Positions 34,563-44,576 of a DNA stretch of 64,000 nucleotides are shown one piece after another. The notes under the pieces are model-generated. The model made no database searches. It was given only the letters and a program-made list of their open reading frames with translations, and was not told where the DNA came from. The translations under genes and the position numbers were made by a program. How positions within the stretch are numbered: position 1 is the first letter of the stretch; every line of letters begins with the position of its first letter. The DNA is from Oerskovia flava (GTDB lineage Bacteria > Actinomycetota > Actinomycetes > Actinomycetales > Cellulomonadaceae), in contig NZ_JAOXSR010000001.1 of the NCBI RefSeq assembly GCF_026163685.1, forward strand, positions 620,001 through 684,000. The letters run 5' to 3'.

Positions 34563-34904
34563 ATGGCAAAGATCAAGAAGGGCGACCTCGTGGTCGTCAT
34601 CTCGGGCAAGGACAAGGCGAAGCAGGGGCGTGTCCTGGAGGTCCTCAAGGACTCGGACCGTCTCATCGTCGAGGGCGTCAACCGCGTCACGAAGCACACC
34701 AAGGTCGGGCAGTCGCAGCGCGGCACCCGTACCGGTGGCATCGAGGTCGTCGAGTCCCCGATCCACGTGAGCAACGTGATGGTCGTCGACCCGGAGACCA
34801 AGAAGGGCACCCGGGTCGGGTACCGCAGCGAAGAGGTCGAGCGTGACGGTCGCCAGCGGACGGTTCGCGTGCGTGTCGCCAAGCGCTCCGGTAAGGACAT
34901 CTGA
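34563..34904 (+). CDS. rplX: 50S ribosomal protein L24
   Basis: A 113-residue L24, an initiator of 50S assembly. The KOW motif is at [18 protein letters not shown]. The last base of its stop is the first base of the rplE ATG. Confidence 0.97.
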   Translation: MAKIKKGDLVVVISGKDKAKQGRVLEVLKDSDRLIVEGVNRVTKHTKVGQSQRGTRTGGIEVVESPIHVSNVMVVDPETKKGTRVGYRSEEVERDGRQRTVRVRVAKRSGKDI

Positions 34905-35482
34905 TGAGCACTGAAACGACGAGCATCGAAGCACCCGCCACGCCGCGTCTCAAGGCGCGCTACCGTGACGAGATCATCGCCGGCCTCCGCGAGGAGTTCG
35001 GCCACGAGAACGTCAACCAGGTCGCGCGTCTCACGAAGATCGTCGTGAACATGGGTGTCGGGGACGCTGCGAAGGACTCCAAGCTCATCGAGGGTGCGAT
35101 CCGCGACCTCTCGGCCATCACCGGTCAGAAGCCGCAGGTCACCAAGGCCCGCAAGTCGATCGCCCAGTTCAAGCTGCGTGAGGGCATGCCGATCGGCGCG
35201 CACGTCACGCTGCGTGGCGACCGCATGTGGGAGTTCCTCGACCGCCTGCTGTCCATCGCGCTGCCGCGTATCCGCGACTTCCGCGGGCTGTCGCCGAAGC
35301 AGTTCGACGGCAACGGCAACTACACCTTCGGTCTGACGGAGCAGTCGATGTTCCACGAGATCGACCAGGACAAGATCGACCGCGTCCGCGGTATGGACAT
35401 CACGGTCGTGACGACTGCGACGACGGATGACGAGGGCCGCGCCCTGCTGCGCCTTCTCGGCTTCCCCTTCAAGGAGAACTGA
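34904..35482 (+). CDS. rplE: 50S ribosomal protein L5
   Basis: A 192-residue L5 that binds 5S rRNA and the P-site tRNA. A short Thr/Ala-rich tail precedes [39 protein letters not shown] is a family block. One-base overlap with rplX. Confidence 0.98.
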   Translation: MSTETTSIEAPATPRLKARYRDEIIAGLREEFGHENVNQVARLTKIVVNMGVGDAAKDSKLIEGAIRDLSAITGQKPQVTKARKSIAQFKLREGMPIGAHVTLRGDRMWEFLDRLLSIALPRIRDFRGLSPKQFDGNGNYTFGLTEQSMFHEIDQDKIDRVRGMDITVVTTATTDDEGRALLRLLGFPFKEN

Positions 35483-35483
35483 C

Positions 35484-35669
35484 ATGGCGAAGAAGGCCCT
35501 GATCAACAAGGCGGCCGCGAAGCCCAAGTTCGCGGTGCGCGCCTACACCCGGTGCCAGAAGTGCGGTCGCCCGCACTCCGTCTACCGCAAGTTCGGCCTG
35601 TGCCGTATCTGCGTGCGCGAGATGGCCCACCGTGGCGAGCTTCCCGGCGTCACCAAGAGCAGCTGGTAA
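35484..35669 (+). CDS. rpsZ: 30S ribosomal protein S14 type Z (zinc form)
   Basis: A 61-residue short S14. ATG 35484 has AAGGAGAACT upstream. Four cysteines in CQKC and CRIC form the zinc site, marking the C+ version in contrast to the longer zinc-free paralog some Actinobacteria keep elsewhere. Confidence 0.96.
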   Translation: MAKKALINKAAAKPKFAVRAYTRCQKCGRPHSVYRKFGLCRICVREMAHRGELPGVTKSSW

Positions 35670-35741
35670 CAACTACGTCGTAGGTCCGGGCGTTCCGACG
35701 AGGAACGCCCGGATACCACGGCGAGGAAGGGCTGAAGCCCA

Positions 35742-36137
35742 ATGATGACCGACCCGATCGCAGACATGCTCACACGTCTGCGGAATGCGAACTCGGCGCA
35801 CCACGAGACGGTGACCATGCCGTTCTCCAAGCTGAAGTCGCACATTGCTGAGATCCTGCAGGCCGAGGGCTACATCTCCGGCTGGAGCGTCGAGGACGCC
35901 CGCGTGGGCAAGAACCTCACCATCCAGCTGAAGTACGGCCCGAACCGTGAGCGCTCCCTCGTGGGTGTGCGTCGCGTGTCGAAGCCCGGCCTGCGTGTGT
36001 ACGCGAAGTCCACCAACCTGCCCAAGGTGCTCGGCGGCCTCGGCGTGGCGATCCTGTCCACGTCCTCTGGCCTGCTGACGGACCGTCAGGCCGGCAAGAA
36101 GGGCGTGGGCGGAGAAGTCCTCGCCTACGTCTGGTAA
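35742..36137 (+). CDS. rpsH: 30S ribosomal protein S8
   Basis: A 131-residue S8, the repressor of the spc operon in Escherichia coli. [20 protein letters not shown] is the N-terminus; ATG 35742 and ATG 35745 are adjacent and either may be used. The C-terminal [20 protein letters not shown] block is intact. Confidence 0.98.
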   Translation: MMTDPIADMLTRLRNANSAHHETVTMPFSKLKSHIAEILQAEGYISGWSVEDARVGKNLTIQLKYGPNRERSLVGVRRVSKPGLRVYAKSTNLPKVLGGLGVAILSTSSGLLTDRQAGKKGVGGEVLAYVW

Positions 36138-36157
36138 TCGGAAAGGAGAGATACGCC

Positions 36158-36694
36158 ATGTCTCGTATCGGCAAGATCCCCGTTCCGGTTCCCGCCGGAG
36201 TGGATGTCACGATCAGCGGCGCACTGGTGACGGTCAAGGGCCCCAAGGGCGCCCTCGAGCACACCGTGCCCACCCCCATCCAGGTCTCGCAGGAGGACGG
36301 CACCCTTGTGGTGACCCGTCCCGACGACGAGCGCGCCTCGCGCTCCCTGCACGGACTGACCCGCACCCTGCTCGCCAACCTGGTGACCGGCGTGACCCAG
36401 GGTTACGAGAAGAAGCTCGAGATCGTCGGTACCGGTTACCGCGTCACGGCGAAGGGCTCGGACCTCGAGTTCGCGCTCGGCTTCAGCCACCCCGTCGTGA
36501 TCAGCGCACCCGCGGGCATCACGTTCGCGGTCGAGAGCCCGACGAAGTTCTCGGTGGCCGGCATCGACAAGCAGCAGGTCGGCGAGGTCGCTGCCAACAT
36601 CCGCAAGATCCGCAAGCCCGAGCCCTACAAGGGCAAGGGTGTGCGTTACGCCGGCGAGGTCGTCCGCCGCAAGGTCGGAAAGGCTGGTAAGTAG
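36158..36694 (+). CDS. rplF: 50S ribosomal protein L6
   Basis: A 178-residue L6 made of two related domains. [17 protein letters not shown] begins it, and the second domain ends in [29 protein letters not shown] is upstream of the ATG. rplR follows 2 nt later. Confidence 0.98.
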   Translation: MSRIGKIPVPVPAGVDVTISGALVTVKGPKGALEHTVPTPIQVSQEDGTLVVTRPDDERASRSLHGLTRTLLANLVTGVTQGYEKKLEIVGTGYRVTAKGSDLEFALGFSHPVVISAPAGITFAVESPTKFSVAGIDKQQVGEVAANIRKIRKPEPYKGKGVRYAGEVVRRKVGKAGK

Positions 36695-36696
36695 CG

Positions 36697-37068
36697 ATGG
36701 CTCTCAAGGTTCTGGGCAAGGGCAAGTCCGTCTCGCGCAAGCGGCGGCACCTGCGCCTGCGCAAGAAGATCACCGGTACCGCGGTTCGTCCGCGTCTCGT
36801 GGTCACCCGCTCCTCGCGTCACATCACGGCTCAGGTCGTGGACGACACGATCGGTCAGACCGTGGCGTCGGCGTCGTCCCTCGAGGCCGACCTGCGTGCG
36901 CTGGACGGTGACAAGAGCGCCAAGGCCCGCAAGGTCGGCGAGCTCGTCGCCGAGCGCGCCAAGGTGGCCGGCATCGACTCCGTCGTCTTCGACCGCGGGG
37001 GCAACAAGTACCACGGTCGTGTGGCGGCAGTCGCCGACGGGGCCCGCGAAGGCGGTCTGGCCCTGTGA
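36697..37068 (+). CDS. rplR: 50S ribosomal protein L18
   Basis: A 123-residue L18 that binds 5S rRNA with L5. [20 protein letters not shown] and [20 protein letters not shown] are family blocks. Confidence 0.98.
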   Translation: MALKVLGKGKSVSRKRRHLRLRKKITGTAVRPRLVVTRSSRHITAQVVDDTIGQTVASASSLEADLRALDGDKSAKARKVGELVAERAKVAGIDSVVFDRGGNKYHGRVAAVADGAREGGLAL

Positions 37069-37120
37069 CGAACTCCGTGACCACCGCCGTCCCATCGGCA
37101 CCGAAGCAAAGGATTCTCTG

Positions 37121-37777
37121 ATGGCTGCAGGGCAGCGCAGCAGCACCGGCGCCCCCACGGGCGCCACCAACGAGTCGAACGACCGCAACGACCGGCAGCG
37201 TGGCGGCGACCGCCGCGACGGTGGCCGTCGTGACGGCCGCCGTGGTGACGCAGCCGAGAAGAACGCCTTCGTCGAGCGCGTCGTCACGATCAACCGTGTC
37301 TCCAAGGTCGTCAAGGGCGGCCGTCGCTTCAGCTTCACCGCGCTGGTCGTGGTGGGCGATGGTGACGGCACCGTCGGCGTCGGCTACGGCAAGGCGAAGG
37401 AAGTTCCCGCCGCGATCGCCAAGGGTGTCGAGGAGGCCAAGAAGAGCTTCTTCAAGGTTCCTCGCATCCAGGGCACCATCCCTCACCCCATCCAGGGTGA
37501 GGCTGCCGCGGGCGTCGTCTTCCTGCGTCCGGCAGCGCCAGGTACCGGTGTGATCGCCGGCGGTCCGGTGCGTGCCGTGCTGGAGTGCGCCGGTATCCAC
37601 GACGTCCTGAGCAAGTCGCTCGGTTCGTCCAACGCGATCAACATCGTGCACGCGACGGTGGAGGCCCTGCGGAACCTGGAGCAGCCCGAGGCTGTTGCAG
37701 CGCGCCGTGGTCTGCCGCTCGAGGACGTGGCTCCGGCCGCGCTCCTGCGTGCACGCGCAGCTGGGGTAGGTGCGTGA
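37121..37777 (+). CDS. rpsE: 30S ribosomal protein S5
   Basis: A 218-residue S5 involved in decoding fidelity. ATG 37121 follows AAAGGA. The first 45 residues are a low-complexity tail rich in Arg, Asp, Asn and Gly. The double-stranded RNA-binding domain starts at [19 protein letters not shown]. The spectinomycin loop residues appear normal. It overlaps rpmD by one base. Confidence 0.97.
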   Translation: MAAGQRSSTGAPTGATNESNDRNDRQRGGDRRDGGRRDGRRGDAAEKNAFVERVVTINRVSKVVKGGRRFSFTALVVVGDGDGTVGVGYGKAKEVPAAIAKGVEEAKKSFFKVPRIQGTIPHPIQGEAAAGVVFLRPAAPGTGVIAGGPVRAVLECAGIHDVLSKSLGSSNAINIVHATVEALRNLEQPEAVAARRGLPLEDVAPAALLRARAAGVGA

Positions 37778-37959
37778 TGGCTCGACTCAAGGTGACCCAG
37801 ACGAAGTCCGCCATCGGCGGCAAGCAGAATCAGCGCGACACGCTGCGCACTCTGGGCCTCAAGCGGATCGGCGACACCGCCGTGAAGGAGGACCGTCCGG
37901 AGATCCGCGGCATGGTCGCGACGGTGGCGCACCTCGTCGCCGTTGAGGAGGTCGAGTGA
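37777..37959 (+). CDS. rpmD: 50S ribosomal protein L30
   Basis: A 60-residue L30. ATG 37777 overlaps the rpsE stop (TGATG) and gives [19 protein letters not shown]. The [20 protein letters not shown] signature is present. Confidence 0.97.
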   Translation: MARLKVTQTKSAIGGKQNQRDTLRTLGLKRIGDTAVKEDRPEIRGMVATVAHLVAVEEVE

Positions 37960-37961
37960 TC

Positions 37962-38549
37962 ATGGCTGAGAAGGCCAAGAAGGACGAGGCAGTGACCGCT
38001 GAGGCGGCCACGACGCCGAAGAAGAAGGCTCCCGCCAAGAAGGCACCCGCGAAGAAGGCCCCCGCGAAGACCGAGGCTCCGGCCGAGGTCGCGCAGGCCG
38101 GTGCTGGCGGGACGCTGAAGATGCACCACCTCCGTCCGGCTCCCGGCGCCAAGAAGGCCAAGACCCGTGTGGGTCGTGGTGAGGCGTCGAAGGGTAAGAC
38201 GGCAGGTCGCGGCACCAAGGGCCAGAAGGCCCGCTACCAGGTGCCCGAGCGCTTCGAGGGTGGTCAGATGCCGCTGCACATGCGTCTGCCCAAGCTTCGT
38301 GGCTTCAAGAACCCGTTCCGCACGGAGTACCAGGTCGTGAACCTGGAGAAGCTCTCCGCGCTGTACCCCGAGGGTGGCTCCGTCACCGTCGAGGACCTCG
38401 TCGCCAAGGGGGCTGTCCGCAAGGGCCAGCTCGTGAAGGTGCTGGGGACGGGCGAGCTCACCGTCAAGCTCGAGGTCGCGGTCGACGCGTACTCGGGCGC
38501 GGCCAAGGACAAGATCCTTGCTGCCGGCGGTTCGGTCTCGGAGGACTGA
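37962..38549 (+). CDS. rplO: 50S ribosomal protein L15 with a Lys/Ala/Pro-rich N-terminal extension
   Basis: A 195-residue L15. The family normally begins near [20 protein letters not shown], here at about residue 47. The preceding tail contains repeats of the type APAKK, resembling the basic tails of actinobacterial nucleoid proteins. The core blocks [11 protein letters not shown] and [18 protein letters not shown] are complete. ATG 37962 is 10 nt from GAGGAGG; GTG 37956 is an alternative. A terminator follows, separating it from secY. Confidence 0.96.
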   Translation: MAEKAKKDEAVTAEAATTPKKKAPAKKAPAKKAPAKTEAPAEVAQAGAGGTLKMHHLRPAPGAKKAKTRVGRGEASKGKTAGRGTKGQKARYQVPERFEGGQMPLHMRLPKLRGFKNPFRTEYQVVNLEKLSALYPEGGSVTVEDLVAKGAVRKGQLVKVLGTGELTVKLEVAVDAYSGAAKDKILAAGGSVSED

Positions 38550-38556
38550 CCTGACG

Positions 38557-38594
38557 GACAGGGCCGATGGCGCAGCCGCGCCGTCGGCCCTGTC
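38557..38594 (+). terminator. Terminator after rplO
   Basis: An 11-bp inverted repeat (GACAGGGCCGA and TCGGCCCTGTC) continues with GC-rich partial pairing around a short loop, 8 nt after the rplO stop. It splits the spc operon before secY. Confidence 0.65.
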
Positions 38595-38670
38595 TGCGTC
38601 CATGGACCATCCGCGCCGACAGGAGCACGGGTGGACGCGGACAGCTGGTCGCGCAGGAGCACCAGCACAG

Positions 38671-38676
38671 TAGAAT
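38671..38676 (+). promoter_or_regulatory. Possible -10 box for secY
   Basis: TAGAAT is a good -10 match in the 264-nt gap before secY, 137 nt from its start. No convincing -35 lies at 16-18 nt (GTCGCG at 17 nt), so it is only a candidate. Confidence 0.4.
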
Positions 38677-38813
38677 CACGGATCGGTTCATCGTTCGATT
38701 GCCGTCCGACACACCGCAGCGGCTAGGGTGCCCATGGCGCTCCGTGCACGGTGCGTCAGATCTCGCCGCTCCGCGGCGACACGACATCCCGCCTCGGCGG
38801 GCCAGGAGGATAG

Positions 38814-40112
38814 GTGCTCAGCGCATTCGCCCGGGCTTTCCGGACGCCTGACCTGCGGCGCAAGCTGCTGTTCACGATCGCGATCATCGTGATCTACCGG
38901 GTGGGTTCGTTCATCCCGACCCCCGGCGTGGACTTCAGCAACGTCCAGCAGTGCATCGCCGAGACGGAACAGGGCAACAACCTTCTCGGGCTGGTGAACC
39001 TGTTCAGCGGCGGAGCCTTGCTCCAGCTGTCGATCTTCGCGCTCGGCATCATGCCGTACATCACCGCGAGCATCATCACGCAGCTGTTGCGCGTCGTCAT
39101 CCCGCACTTCGAGGCCCTGCACAAGGAGGGCCAGTCGGGCACGGCGAAGCTGACCCAGTACACGCGGTACATGACCATCGCGCTGGCGGTCCTGCAGTCG
39201 ACGACGGTCATCACCACGGCCCGCAACGGGTTCCTCTTCACGGGCTGCTCCGTGAACGTCATCCCGGACGACAGCTTCGTCACGCTCGCGCTCATGGTGC
39301 TCACCATGACGGCCGGCACGGGCCTCATCATGTGGCTCGGCGAGCTCGTCACGGAGCGCGGCGTCGGCAACGGCATGTCGCTGCTCATCTTCGTCTCCAT
39401 CGCGGCGAGCTTCCCCACCGCGCTCTGGTCGATCGCGGGCGGCTCCGGTGGCATCGTGGCGTTCGCGATCATGATCGTGGTGATCGTCCTGGTCATCGGG
39501 CTCGTCGTCTTCGTCGAGCAGTCGCAGCGCCGGGTGCCCGTGCAGTACGCCAAGCGCATGGTCGGCCGCAAGATGTACGGGGGATCGAGCACCTACATCC
39601 CCATCAAGATCAACATGTCCGGTGTCATCCCGGTCATCTTCGCTGCGTCGATCCTCGCGGTCCCCGGTCTCATCGCGCAGTTCGGCGACCCGTCGGCCGG
39701 CTGGGTCATCTGGGTCTCCAGCAACTTGGCGCTGCCCGAGGCTCCGCTGCACATCGCGCTCTACGTGCTGATGATCATCTTCTTCTGCTTCTTCTACACG
39801 GCGATCACGTTCAACCCGGACGAGGTCGCGGACAACATGAAGAAGTACGGCGGGTTCATCCCGGGCATCCGCGCCGGCCGTCCCACCGCCGAGTATCTCG
39901 ACTACGTCATCACCCGCATCACGTCCGCGGGCTCCATCTACCTCGCGCTCGTCGCGCTGCTCCCCACGCTGGTCCTCATCGGCCTGGGCGTGTCCACGAA
40001 CATCCCGTTCGGCGGCAGCTCGATCCTGATCGTCGTGGGCGTCGGCCTCGAGACGGTGAAGCAGATCGACTCGCAGCTGCAGCAGCGCCACTACGAAGGG
40101 TTCCTCCGTTGA
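38814..40112 (+). CDS. secY: Preprotein translocase subunit SecY
   Basis: A 432-residue channel protein with ten predicted membrane helices. GTG 38814 has AGGAGGATAG directly upstream. The plug and helix 2 region is at [22 protein letters not shown]-like residues 60-80. The cytosolic loops 4 and 5 that contact SecA and the ribosome include [21 protein letters not shown]. Its stop overlaps the adk start (TTGA). Confidence 0.97.
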   Translation: MLSAFARAFRTPDLRRKLLFTIAIIVIYRVGSFIPTPGVDFSNVQQCIAETEQGNNLLGLVNLFSGGALLQLSIFALGIMPYITASIITQLLRVVIPHFEALHKEGQSGTAKLTQYTRYMTIALAVLQSTTVITTARNGFLFTGCSVNVIPDDSFVTLALMVLTMTAGTGLIMWLGELVTERGVGNGMSLLIFVSIAASFPTALWSIAGGSGGIVAFAIMIVVIVLVIGLVVFVEQSQRRVPVQYAKRMVGRKMYGGSSTYIPIKINMSGVIPVIFAASILAVPGLIAQFGDPSAGWVIWVSSNLALPEAPLHIALYVLMIIFFCFFYTAITFNPDEVADNMKKYGGFIPGIRAGRPTAEYLDYVITRITSAGSIYLALVALLPTLVLIGLGVSTNIPFGGSSILIVVGVGLETVKQIDSQLQQRHYEGFLR

Positions 40113-40690
40113 GCTCCGCACGACTCGTCATCATGGGCCCCCAGGGCGCCGGGAAGGGCACGCAGGCGGCCCGGCTCGCCGAGCGTTACGGTGTGCCCGC
40201 CATCTCGACCGGTGACATCTTCCGGGCGAACATCAAGGGCGGCACGGAGCTCGGGCGTCTGGCGCAGGAGTACAGCGCGAAGGGCGACCTCGTCCCGGAC
40301 TCGGTGACGAATGCGATGGTGCGAGACCGGCTCGCCGAGGCGGACGTCGCGCGCGGCTTCATCCTCGACGGCTACCCGCGCAACGCGGCCCAGGTCGTCG
40401 AGCTCGACGCGATCCTCGACGGACTCGGCGTCTCGCTGGACGCGGTGGTCGAGCTGACGGCCGACCGCGACGAGCTCCTCGCGCGGCTGAGCAAGCGGGC
40501 CGAGCTCGAAGGTCGGGAGGACGACACGGCGGAGGCGATCGCCCGTCGGCTGGACATCTACGACGAGCAGACGGCGCCGCTGACGGCGGCGTACGCGGAG
40601 CGAGGTGTGCTCGCTCAGGTCGACGGCATCGGCGCGATCGACGACGTCACCGGCCGGCTGGTGGCGGCGCTCGAGCCGCTGCTCAGCTGA
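40109..40690 (+). CDS. adk: Adenylate kinase (short-lid form)
   Basis: A 193-residue kinase that equilibrates ATP, AMP and ADP. TTG 40109 is used: it overlaps the secY stop, has GAAGGG 8 nt upstream and gives [17 protein letters not shown] with the P-loop [13 protein letters not shown] site blocks are [12 protein letters not shown] and GYPRNAAQ. The lid ([20 protein letters not shown]) is the short form without zinc cysteines. It lies between secY and map as in most Actinobacteria. Confidence 0.96.
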   Translation: MSSARLVIMGPQGAGKGTQAARLAERYGVPAISTGDIFRANIKGGTELGRLAQEYSAKGDLVPDSVTNAMVRDRLAEADVARGFILDGYPRNAAQVVELDAILDGLGVSLDAVVELTADRDELLARLSKRAELEGREDDTAEAIARRLDIYDEQTAPLTAAYAERGVLAQVDGIGAIDDVTGRLVAALEPLLS

Positions 40691-40708
40691 CCGTTACGGG
40701 GGCAGCGG

Positions 40709-41557
40709 GTGTTCGGCCGGGATCGGATCGAGTACAAGAGTGCGGAGCAGATCGCCACGATGCGTCGGGCGGGGCTCGTCGTCGCGCAGACCCTGCGGAC
40801 GGTGCGTGAGGCCGTCCGTCCGGGCATGACGACGGCGGACCTCGACGCCCTCGCGGCGGTGGTCATCAGCGACGCCGGCGCGACCCCGTCCTTCCTGGGG
40901 TATCACGGGTTCCCGGCGACGCTCTGCGTGTCGGTGAACGACGAGGTCGTGCACGGCATCCCGGGCCCTCGCGAGCTGCGGGCGGGTGACGTGGTCTCGG
41001 TGGACTGCGGGGCGATCGTCGACGGGTGGCACGGTGACTCCGCGATCTCGTTCGTGCTCGACGCCGCCTCCGGGGACGGTGCCGATCCCGGTGACGTCGC
41101 GCTCGTCGAGGCGACCCGCGCCGCCATGTGGGCCGGTATTGCGGCCCTCGCAACGGGGGAGCGCCTGGGCGACGTCGGGGGTGCGATCGAGGACTCGATC
41201 ACGGCCTCGTCCGCGGCCGACGGCGTGCCGTACGGGATCATCGAGGAGTACGTGGGCCACGGCATCGGTTCCGCGATGCACCAGCCGCCTGAGGTCCTCA
41301 ACTACCGGACCCGTGAGCGAGGCGCCCGGCTGCGCCCGGGGATGTGCCTGGCGATCGAGCCGATGGTCACGCGCGGCGAGCGGTTCACGCAGGTGTGCGA
41401 GGACGACTGGACCGTCGTCACCGACGACGGGTCCCGTGCCGCGCACTGGGAGCACAGCGTCGCGATCCTCGACGACGGGATCTGGGTCCTCACGGCGGAG
41501 GACGGCGGCGCGAGCGAGCTCGCACCGCTGGGTGTGCAGGTGGCGCTGCCGGTCTGA
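40709..41557 (+). CDS. map: Methionine aminopeptidase, type I
   Basis: A 282-residue metalloenzyme that removes the initiator methionine. Metal ligands are seen in SVDCGAIVDGWHGDSA (two Asp), GHGIGSAMHQPP (His), AIEPMV (Glu) and WEHSVAI (Glu). GTG start 18 nt after adk. No N-terminal zinc finger extension. Confidence 0.96.
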   Translation: MFGRDRIEYKSAEQIATMRRAGLVVAQTLRTVREAVRPGMTTADLDALAAVVISDAGATPSFLGYHGFPATLCVSVNDEVVHGIPGPRELRAGDVVSVDCGAIVDGWHGDSAISFVLDAASGDGADPGDVALVEATRAAMWAGIAALATGERLGDVGGAIEDSITASSAADGVPYGIIEEYVGHGIGSAMHQPPEVLNYRTRERGARLRPGMCLAIEPMVTRGERFTQVCEDDWTVVTDDGSRAAHWEHSVAILDDGIWVLTAEDGGASELAPLGVQVALPV

Positions 41558-41646
41558 CCGACCGCGCTCGCCACAGGTCACCACCCGCCGGGGAATGCTC
41601 CGGGCGAACGACGACCGCCGTGGTTTCATCCGGTTGTCAGATGCCG

Positions 41647-41652
41647 TAGGAT
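41647..41652 (+). promoter_or_regulatory. Possible -10 box for infA-rpmJ
   Basis: TAGGAT lies in the 246-nt gap before infA. TTTCAT (41624-41629) at 17 nt is a weak -35. The resulting leader would be about 145 nt. No known RNA motif is recognised in the rest of the gap. Confidence 0.4.
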
Positions 41653-41803
41653 AGTCCGCTGGGTGTAGTCCGTGTGCGCCGATCGGTCCGGGAAGGTTCC
41701 GGATCTGTCGCCGGTCCACGGCGCACACGACATCCACGTCCCGACTCCTCTCGCGAGGCGTCGGCGCGTGGGAACGCAGTTCAGACGAGAGTTAGCGGAG
41801 GAT

Positions 41804-42025
41804 ATGGCAAAGAAGGACGGTGTCATCGAGATCGAGGGCAGCGTGATCGAGGCCCTGCCGAACGCGATGTTCCGCGTGGAGCTGGCCAACGGTCACAGAG
41901 TTCTCGCGCACATCTCGGGCAAGATGCGGCAGCACTACATCCGGATCCTCCCCGAGGACCGGGTCGTCGTCGAGCTCAGCCCGTACGACCTGTCCCGCGG
42001 CCGGATCGTCTACCGCTACAAGTAG
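41804..42025 (+). CDS. infA: Translation initiation factor IF-1
   Basis: A 73-residue OB-fold factor that sits in the A site during initiation. ATG 41804 follows [29 protein letters not shown] and the [15 protein letters not shown] end are standard. Confidence 0.98.
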   Translation: MAKKDGVIEIEGSVIEALPNAMFRVELANGHRVLAHISGKMRQHYIRILPEDRVVVELSPYDLSRGRIVYRYK

Positions 42026-42110
42026 TCGTCGTCACGCAACCACCACTCGAGACAACTGCCGCCATGGCGCCGGGACCACCGGTGCGGCGTGCGGCGGCGG
42101 AGGAACACTG

Positions 42111-42224
42111 ATGAAGGTCAAGCCCAGCGTCAAGAAGATCTGCGACAAGTGCAAGGTGATCCGCCGGCACGGTCGCGTCATGGTGATCTGCGACAACCTG
42201 CGCCACAAGCAGCGCCAGGGCTGA
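42111..42224 (+). CDS. rpmJ: 50S ribosomal protein L36
   Basis: A 37-residue L36. [20 protein letters not shown] begins it; C11, C14, C27 and a following His form the zinc site, so it is the zinc-binding version. GGCGGAGGAA precedes the ATG. It lies between infA and rpsM as expected. Confidence 0.97.
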   Translation: MKVKPSVKKICDKCKVIRRHGRVMVICDNLRHKQRQG

Positions 42225-42450
42225 GACCCGACGCGAGACCGGTTCGCCGGTCTGCTGCTGGCAGCACGATCACCCGGTGAGCCCGCGGACCTCGTCCGCG
42301 CCAGCTCATCTCCACGCACCACCACGAACCTGACGGCCGGCCGCTGGCCGGCAGCAGGGGAACCCTCGGCTCGGAGGCCGGGGCCCGCGGACATCGCGGG
42401 AGGGTGGTGCGACAGACCTCCGAACGAAGGACAAGGGAGCCGAAAGGCAT
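42225..42450 (+). promoter_or_regulatory. Long gap before rpsM, possible leader
   Basis: A 226-nt noncoding stretch inside an otherwise compact operon. It has several GC-rich inverted repeats, such as GACCGG/CCGGTC near 42238, GGCCGGC/GCCGGC near 42341 and CCCGCGG/CGCGGG near 42387. No promoter match stands out. It may carry a regulatory RNA for rpsM-rpsK. Confidence 0.35.
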
Positions 42451-42825
42451 ATGGCACGTCTCGTCGGCGTCGACCTCCCCCGCGACAAGCGGCTCGAGGT
42501 TGCGCTCACCTACATCTACGGCGTCGGCCGTACCCGCGCCCAGCAGACGCTGGCAGCGACGGGGATCAGCCCGGACCTGCGCGTCAAGGACCTGGCCGAC
42601 ACCGAGCTCGTCGCACTCCGCGACTTCCTCGAGGGCAGCTTCAAGCTCGAGGGTGACCTCCGCCGTGAGGTGGCCGCTGACATCCGCCGCAAGGTCGAGA
42701 TCGGTTGCTACGAGGGCCTGCGTCACCGCCGCGGCCTGCCCGTCCGCGGGCAGCGCACCAAGACCAACGCGCGTACCCGCAAGGGCCCCAAGCGCACCGT
42801 GGCCGGCAAGAAGAAGGCCCGCTAA
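42451..42825 (+). CDS. rpsM: 30S ribosomal protein S13
   Basis: A 124-residue S13 in the head of the 30S subunit. [20 protein letters not shown] opens it; [20 protein letters not shown] is the basic C-terminal block. CCGAAAGG precedes the ATG. Confidence 0.98.
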   Translation: MARLVGVDLPRDKRLEVALTYIYGVGRTRAQQTLAATGISPDLRVKDLADTELVALRDFLEGSFKLEGDLRREVAADIRRKVEIGCYEGLRHRRGLPVRGQRTKTNARTRKGPKRTVAGKKKAR

Positions 42826-42925
42826 GCAGCAGTAGTCCGCCGGACGGGGTCCGGACGGCCGACCGTCGTCGGCCGCCGCCCGTCCCTCGCGGTCCGACCA
42901 CCTCAGACCAGGAGAGAAAGAGCAC

Positions 42926-43330
42926 ATGCCTCCCAAGACTCGCGCAACCGCGGCCAGGAAGCCGCGCCGCAAGGACAAGAAGAACGTCCCTCACGGCCAG
43001 GCGCACATCAAGAGCACCTTCAACAACACCATCGTCTCGATCACGGACCCCTCGGGTGCCGTCATCGCGTGGGCGTCCGCCGGCCACGTCGGCTTCAAGG
43101 GCTCGCGGAAGTCGACCCCCTTCGCGGCTCAGCTCGCGGCGGAGTCGGCTGCGCGTCGTGCCCAGGAGCACGGCGTCAAGAAGGTCGACGTCTTCGTCAA
43201 GGGCCCGGGTTCCGGTCGCGAGACCGCCATCCGCTCCCTGCAGGCGACCGGCCTCGAGGTCGGGTCCATCCAGGACGTGACCCCTCAGGCACACAACGGC
43301 TGCCGCCCCCCCAAGCGCCGCCGCGTCTGA
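42926..43330 (+). CDS. rpsK: 30S ribosomal protein S11
   Basis: A 134-residue S11 of the 30S platform. [17 protein letters not shown] and the C-terminal [16 protein letters not shown] are family blocks. In many bacteria rpsD follows, but here rpoA does, 172 nt on. Confidence 0.98.
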   Translation: MPPKTRATAARKPRRKDKKNVPHGQAHIKSTFNNTIVSITDPSGAVIAWASAGHVGFKGSRKSTPFAAQLAAESAARRAQEHGVKKVDVFVKGPGSGRETAIRSLQATGLEVGSIQDVTPQAHNGCRPPKRRRV

Positions 43331-43502
43331 TCCTCCGCGCTGCGCGCCGTTGCCCCGCCCGTCACGACCAGGTTCACGCCTGCTCGACGGCGCGGGGCGA
43401 CGGCGCGACCAGCCATCACCGGACGGGTGGACCGAGTCCCGCCCGGCACAGCGTCGCCCGTGATGCGTCATATAGCGGACGCACACTGAAAGGAACACAC
43501 CA

Positions 43503-44522
43503 GTGCTGATCGCACAGCGCCCCACCTTGACCGAAGAGGTCATCTCGGAGAGCCGTTCACGCTTCTCCATCGAGCCCCTGGAGCCCGGCTTCGGGTACAC
43601 GCTCGGCAACTCCCTGCGGCGCACGCTGCTGTCGTCGATCCCCGGCGCGGCCGTGACGTCCATCCGGATCGATGGTGTGCTTCACGAGTTCACCACCGTG
43701 CCCGGTGTCAAGGAGGACGTCACCGAGATCATCCTCAACATCAAGAACCTCGTCGTCTCCTCGGAGAACGACGAGCCCGTCGTGATGTACCTGCGCAAGC
43801 AGGGTGCTGGTGTCGTCACCGCTGCGGACATCGTCCCGCCGGCGGGCGTGGAGGTCCACAACCCGGACCTGCACATCGCCACCCTCAACGACAAGGGCAA
43901 GCTCGAGGTCGAGCTCACGGTCGAGCGTGGCCGTGGGTACGTCTCGGCGAACCAGAACAAGTCGTTCGACGCGGAGATCGGCCGGATCCCGGTCGACTCG
44001 ATCTACTCGCCGGTCCTCAAGGTGACCTACAAGGTCGAGGCCACCCGAGTCGAGCAGCGGACCGACTTCGACAAGCTCGTCGTCGACGTGGAGACCAAGC
44101 AGGCCATCTCGCCCCGCGACGCGCTGGCCTCGGCTGGCAAGACGCTGGTCGAGCTGTTCGGGCTCGCTCGCGAGCTGAACGTCGAGGCCGAGGGCATCGA
44201 GATCGGCCCGTCGCCGACGGACGCGGCCCTGGCCGCGGACCTGGCGCTGCCGATCGAGGAGCTCCAGCTGACGATCCGCTCGTACAACTGCCTCAAGCGC
44301 GAGGGCATCCACCAGGTGGGAGAGCTCGTCGCCCGCAGCGAGGCGGACCTGCTCGACATCCGCAACTTCGGCGCGAAGTCCATCAACGAGGTCAAGGAGA
44401 AGCTCGCTGAGCTCGGCCTGGCCCTCAAGGACTCCCCGCTGGACTTCGACCCCTCTGCCGCCGACTACTACGACGGCGACGAGGACGACGCGGCGCTCTC
44501 GGACACCGAGCAGCAGTACTGA
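43503..44522 (+). CDS. rpoA: DNA-directed RNA polymerase subunit alpha
   Basis: A 339-residue alpha subunit. GTG 43503 ([15 protein letters not shown]) has AAAGGAACACA upstream. The N-terminal domain has [20 protein letters not shown] for dimer and beta contact. The linker is followed by the C-terminal domain ([20 protein letters not shown], then [15 protein letters not shown]) that binds UP elements and activators. An acidic tail of about 25 residues ends the protein. Confidence 0.98.
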   Translation: MLIAQRPTLTEEVISESRSRFSIEPLEPGFGYTLGNSLRRTLLSSIPGAAVTSIRIDGVLHEFTTVPGVKEDVTEIILNIKNLVVSSENDEPVVMYLRKQGAGVVTAADIVPPAGVEVHNPDLHIATLNDKGKLEVELTVERGRGYVSANQNKSFDAEIGRIPVDSIYSPVLKVTYKVEATRVEQRTDFDKLVVDVETKQAISPRDALASAGKTLVELFGLARELNVEAEGIEIGPSPTDAALAADLALPIEELQLTIRSYNCLKREGIHQVGELVARSEADLLDIRNFGAKSINEVKEKLAELGLALKDSPLDFDPSAADYYDGDEDDAALSDTEQQY

Positions 44523-44576
44523 CCTTCCGCGCCCCGGCCCGCCGGGAGCGCGACCCGACTTCAAGGAGCACATTCA

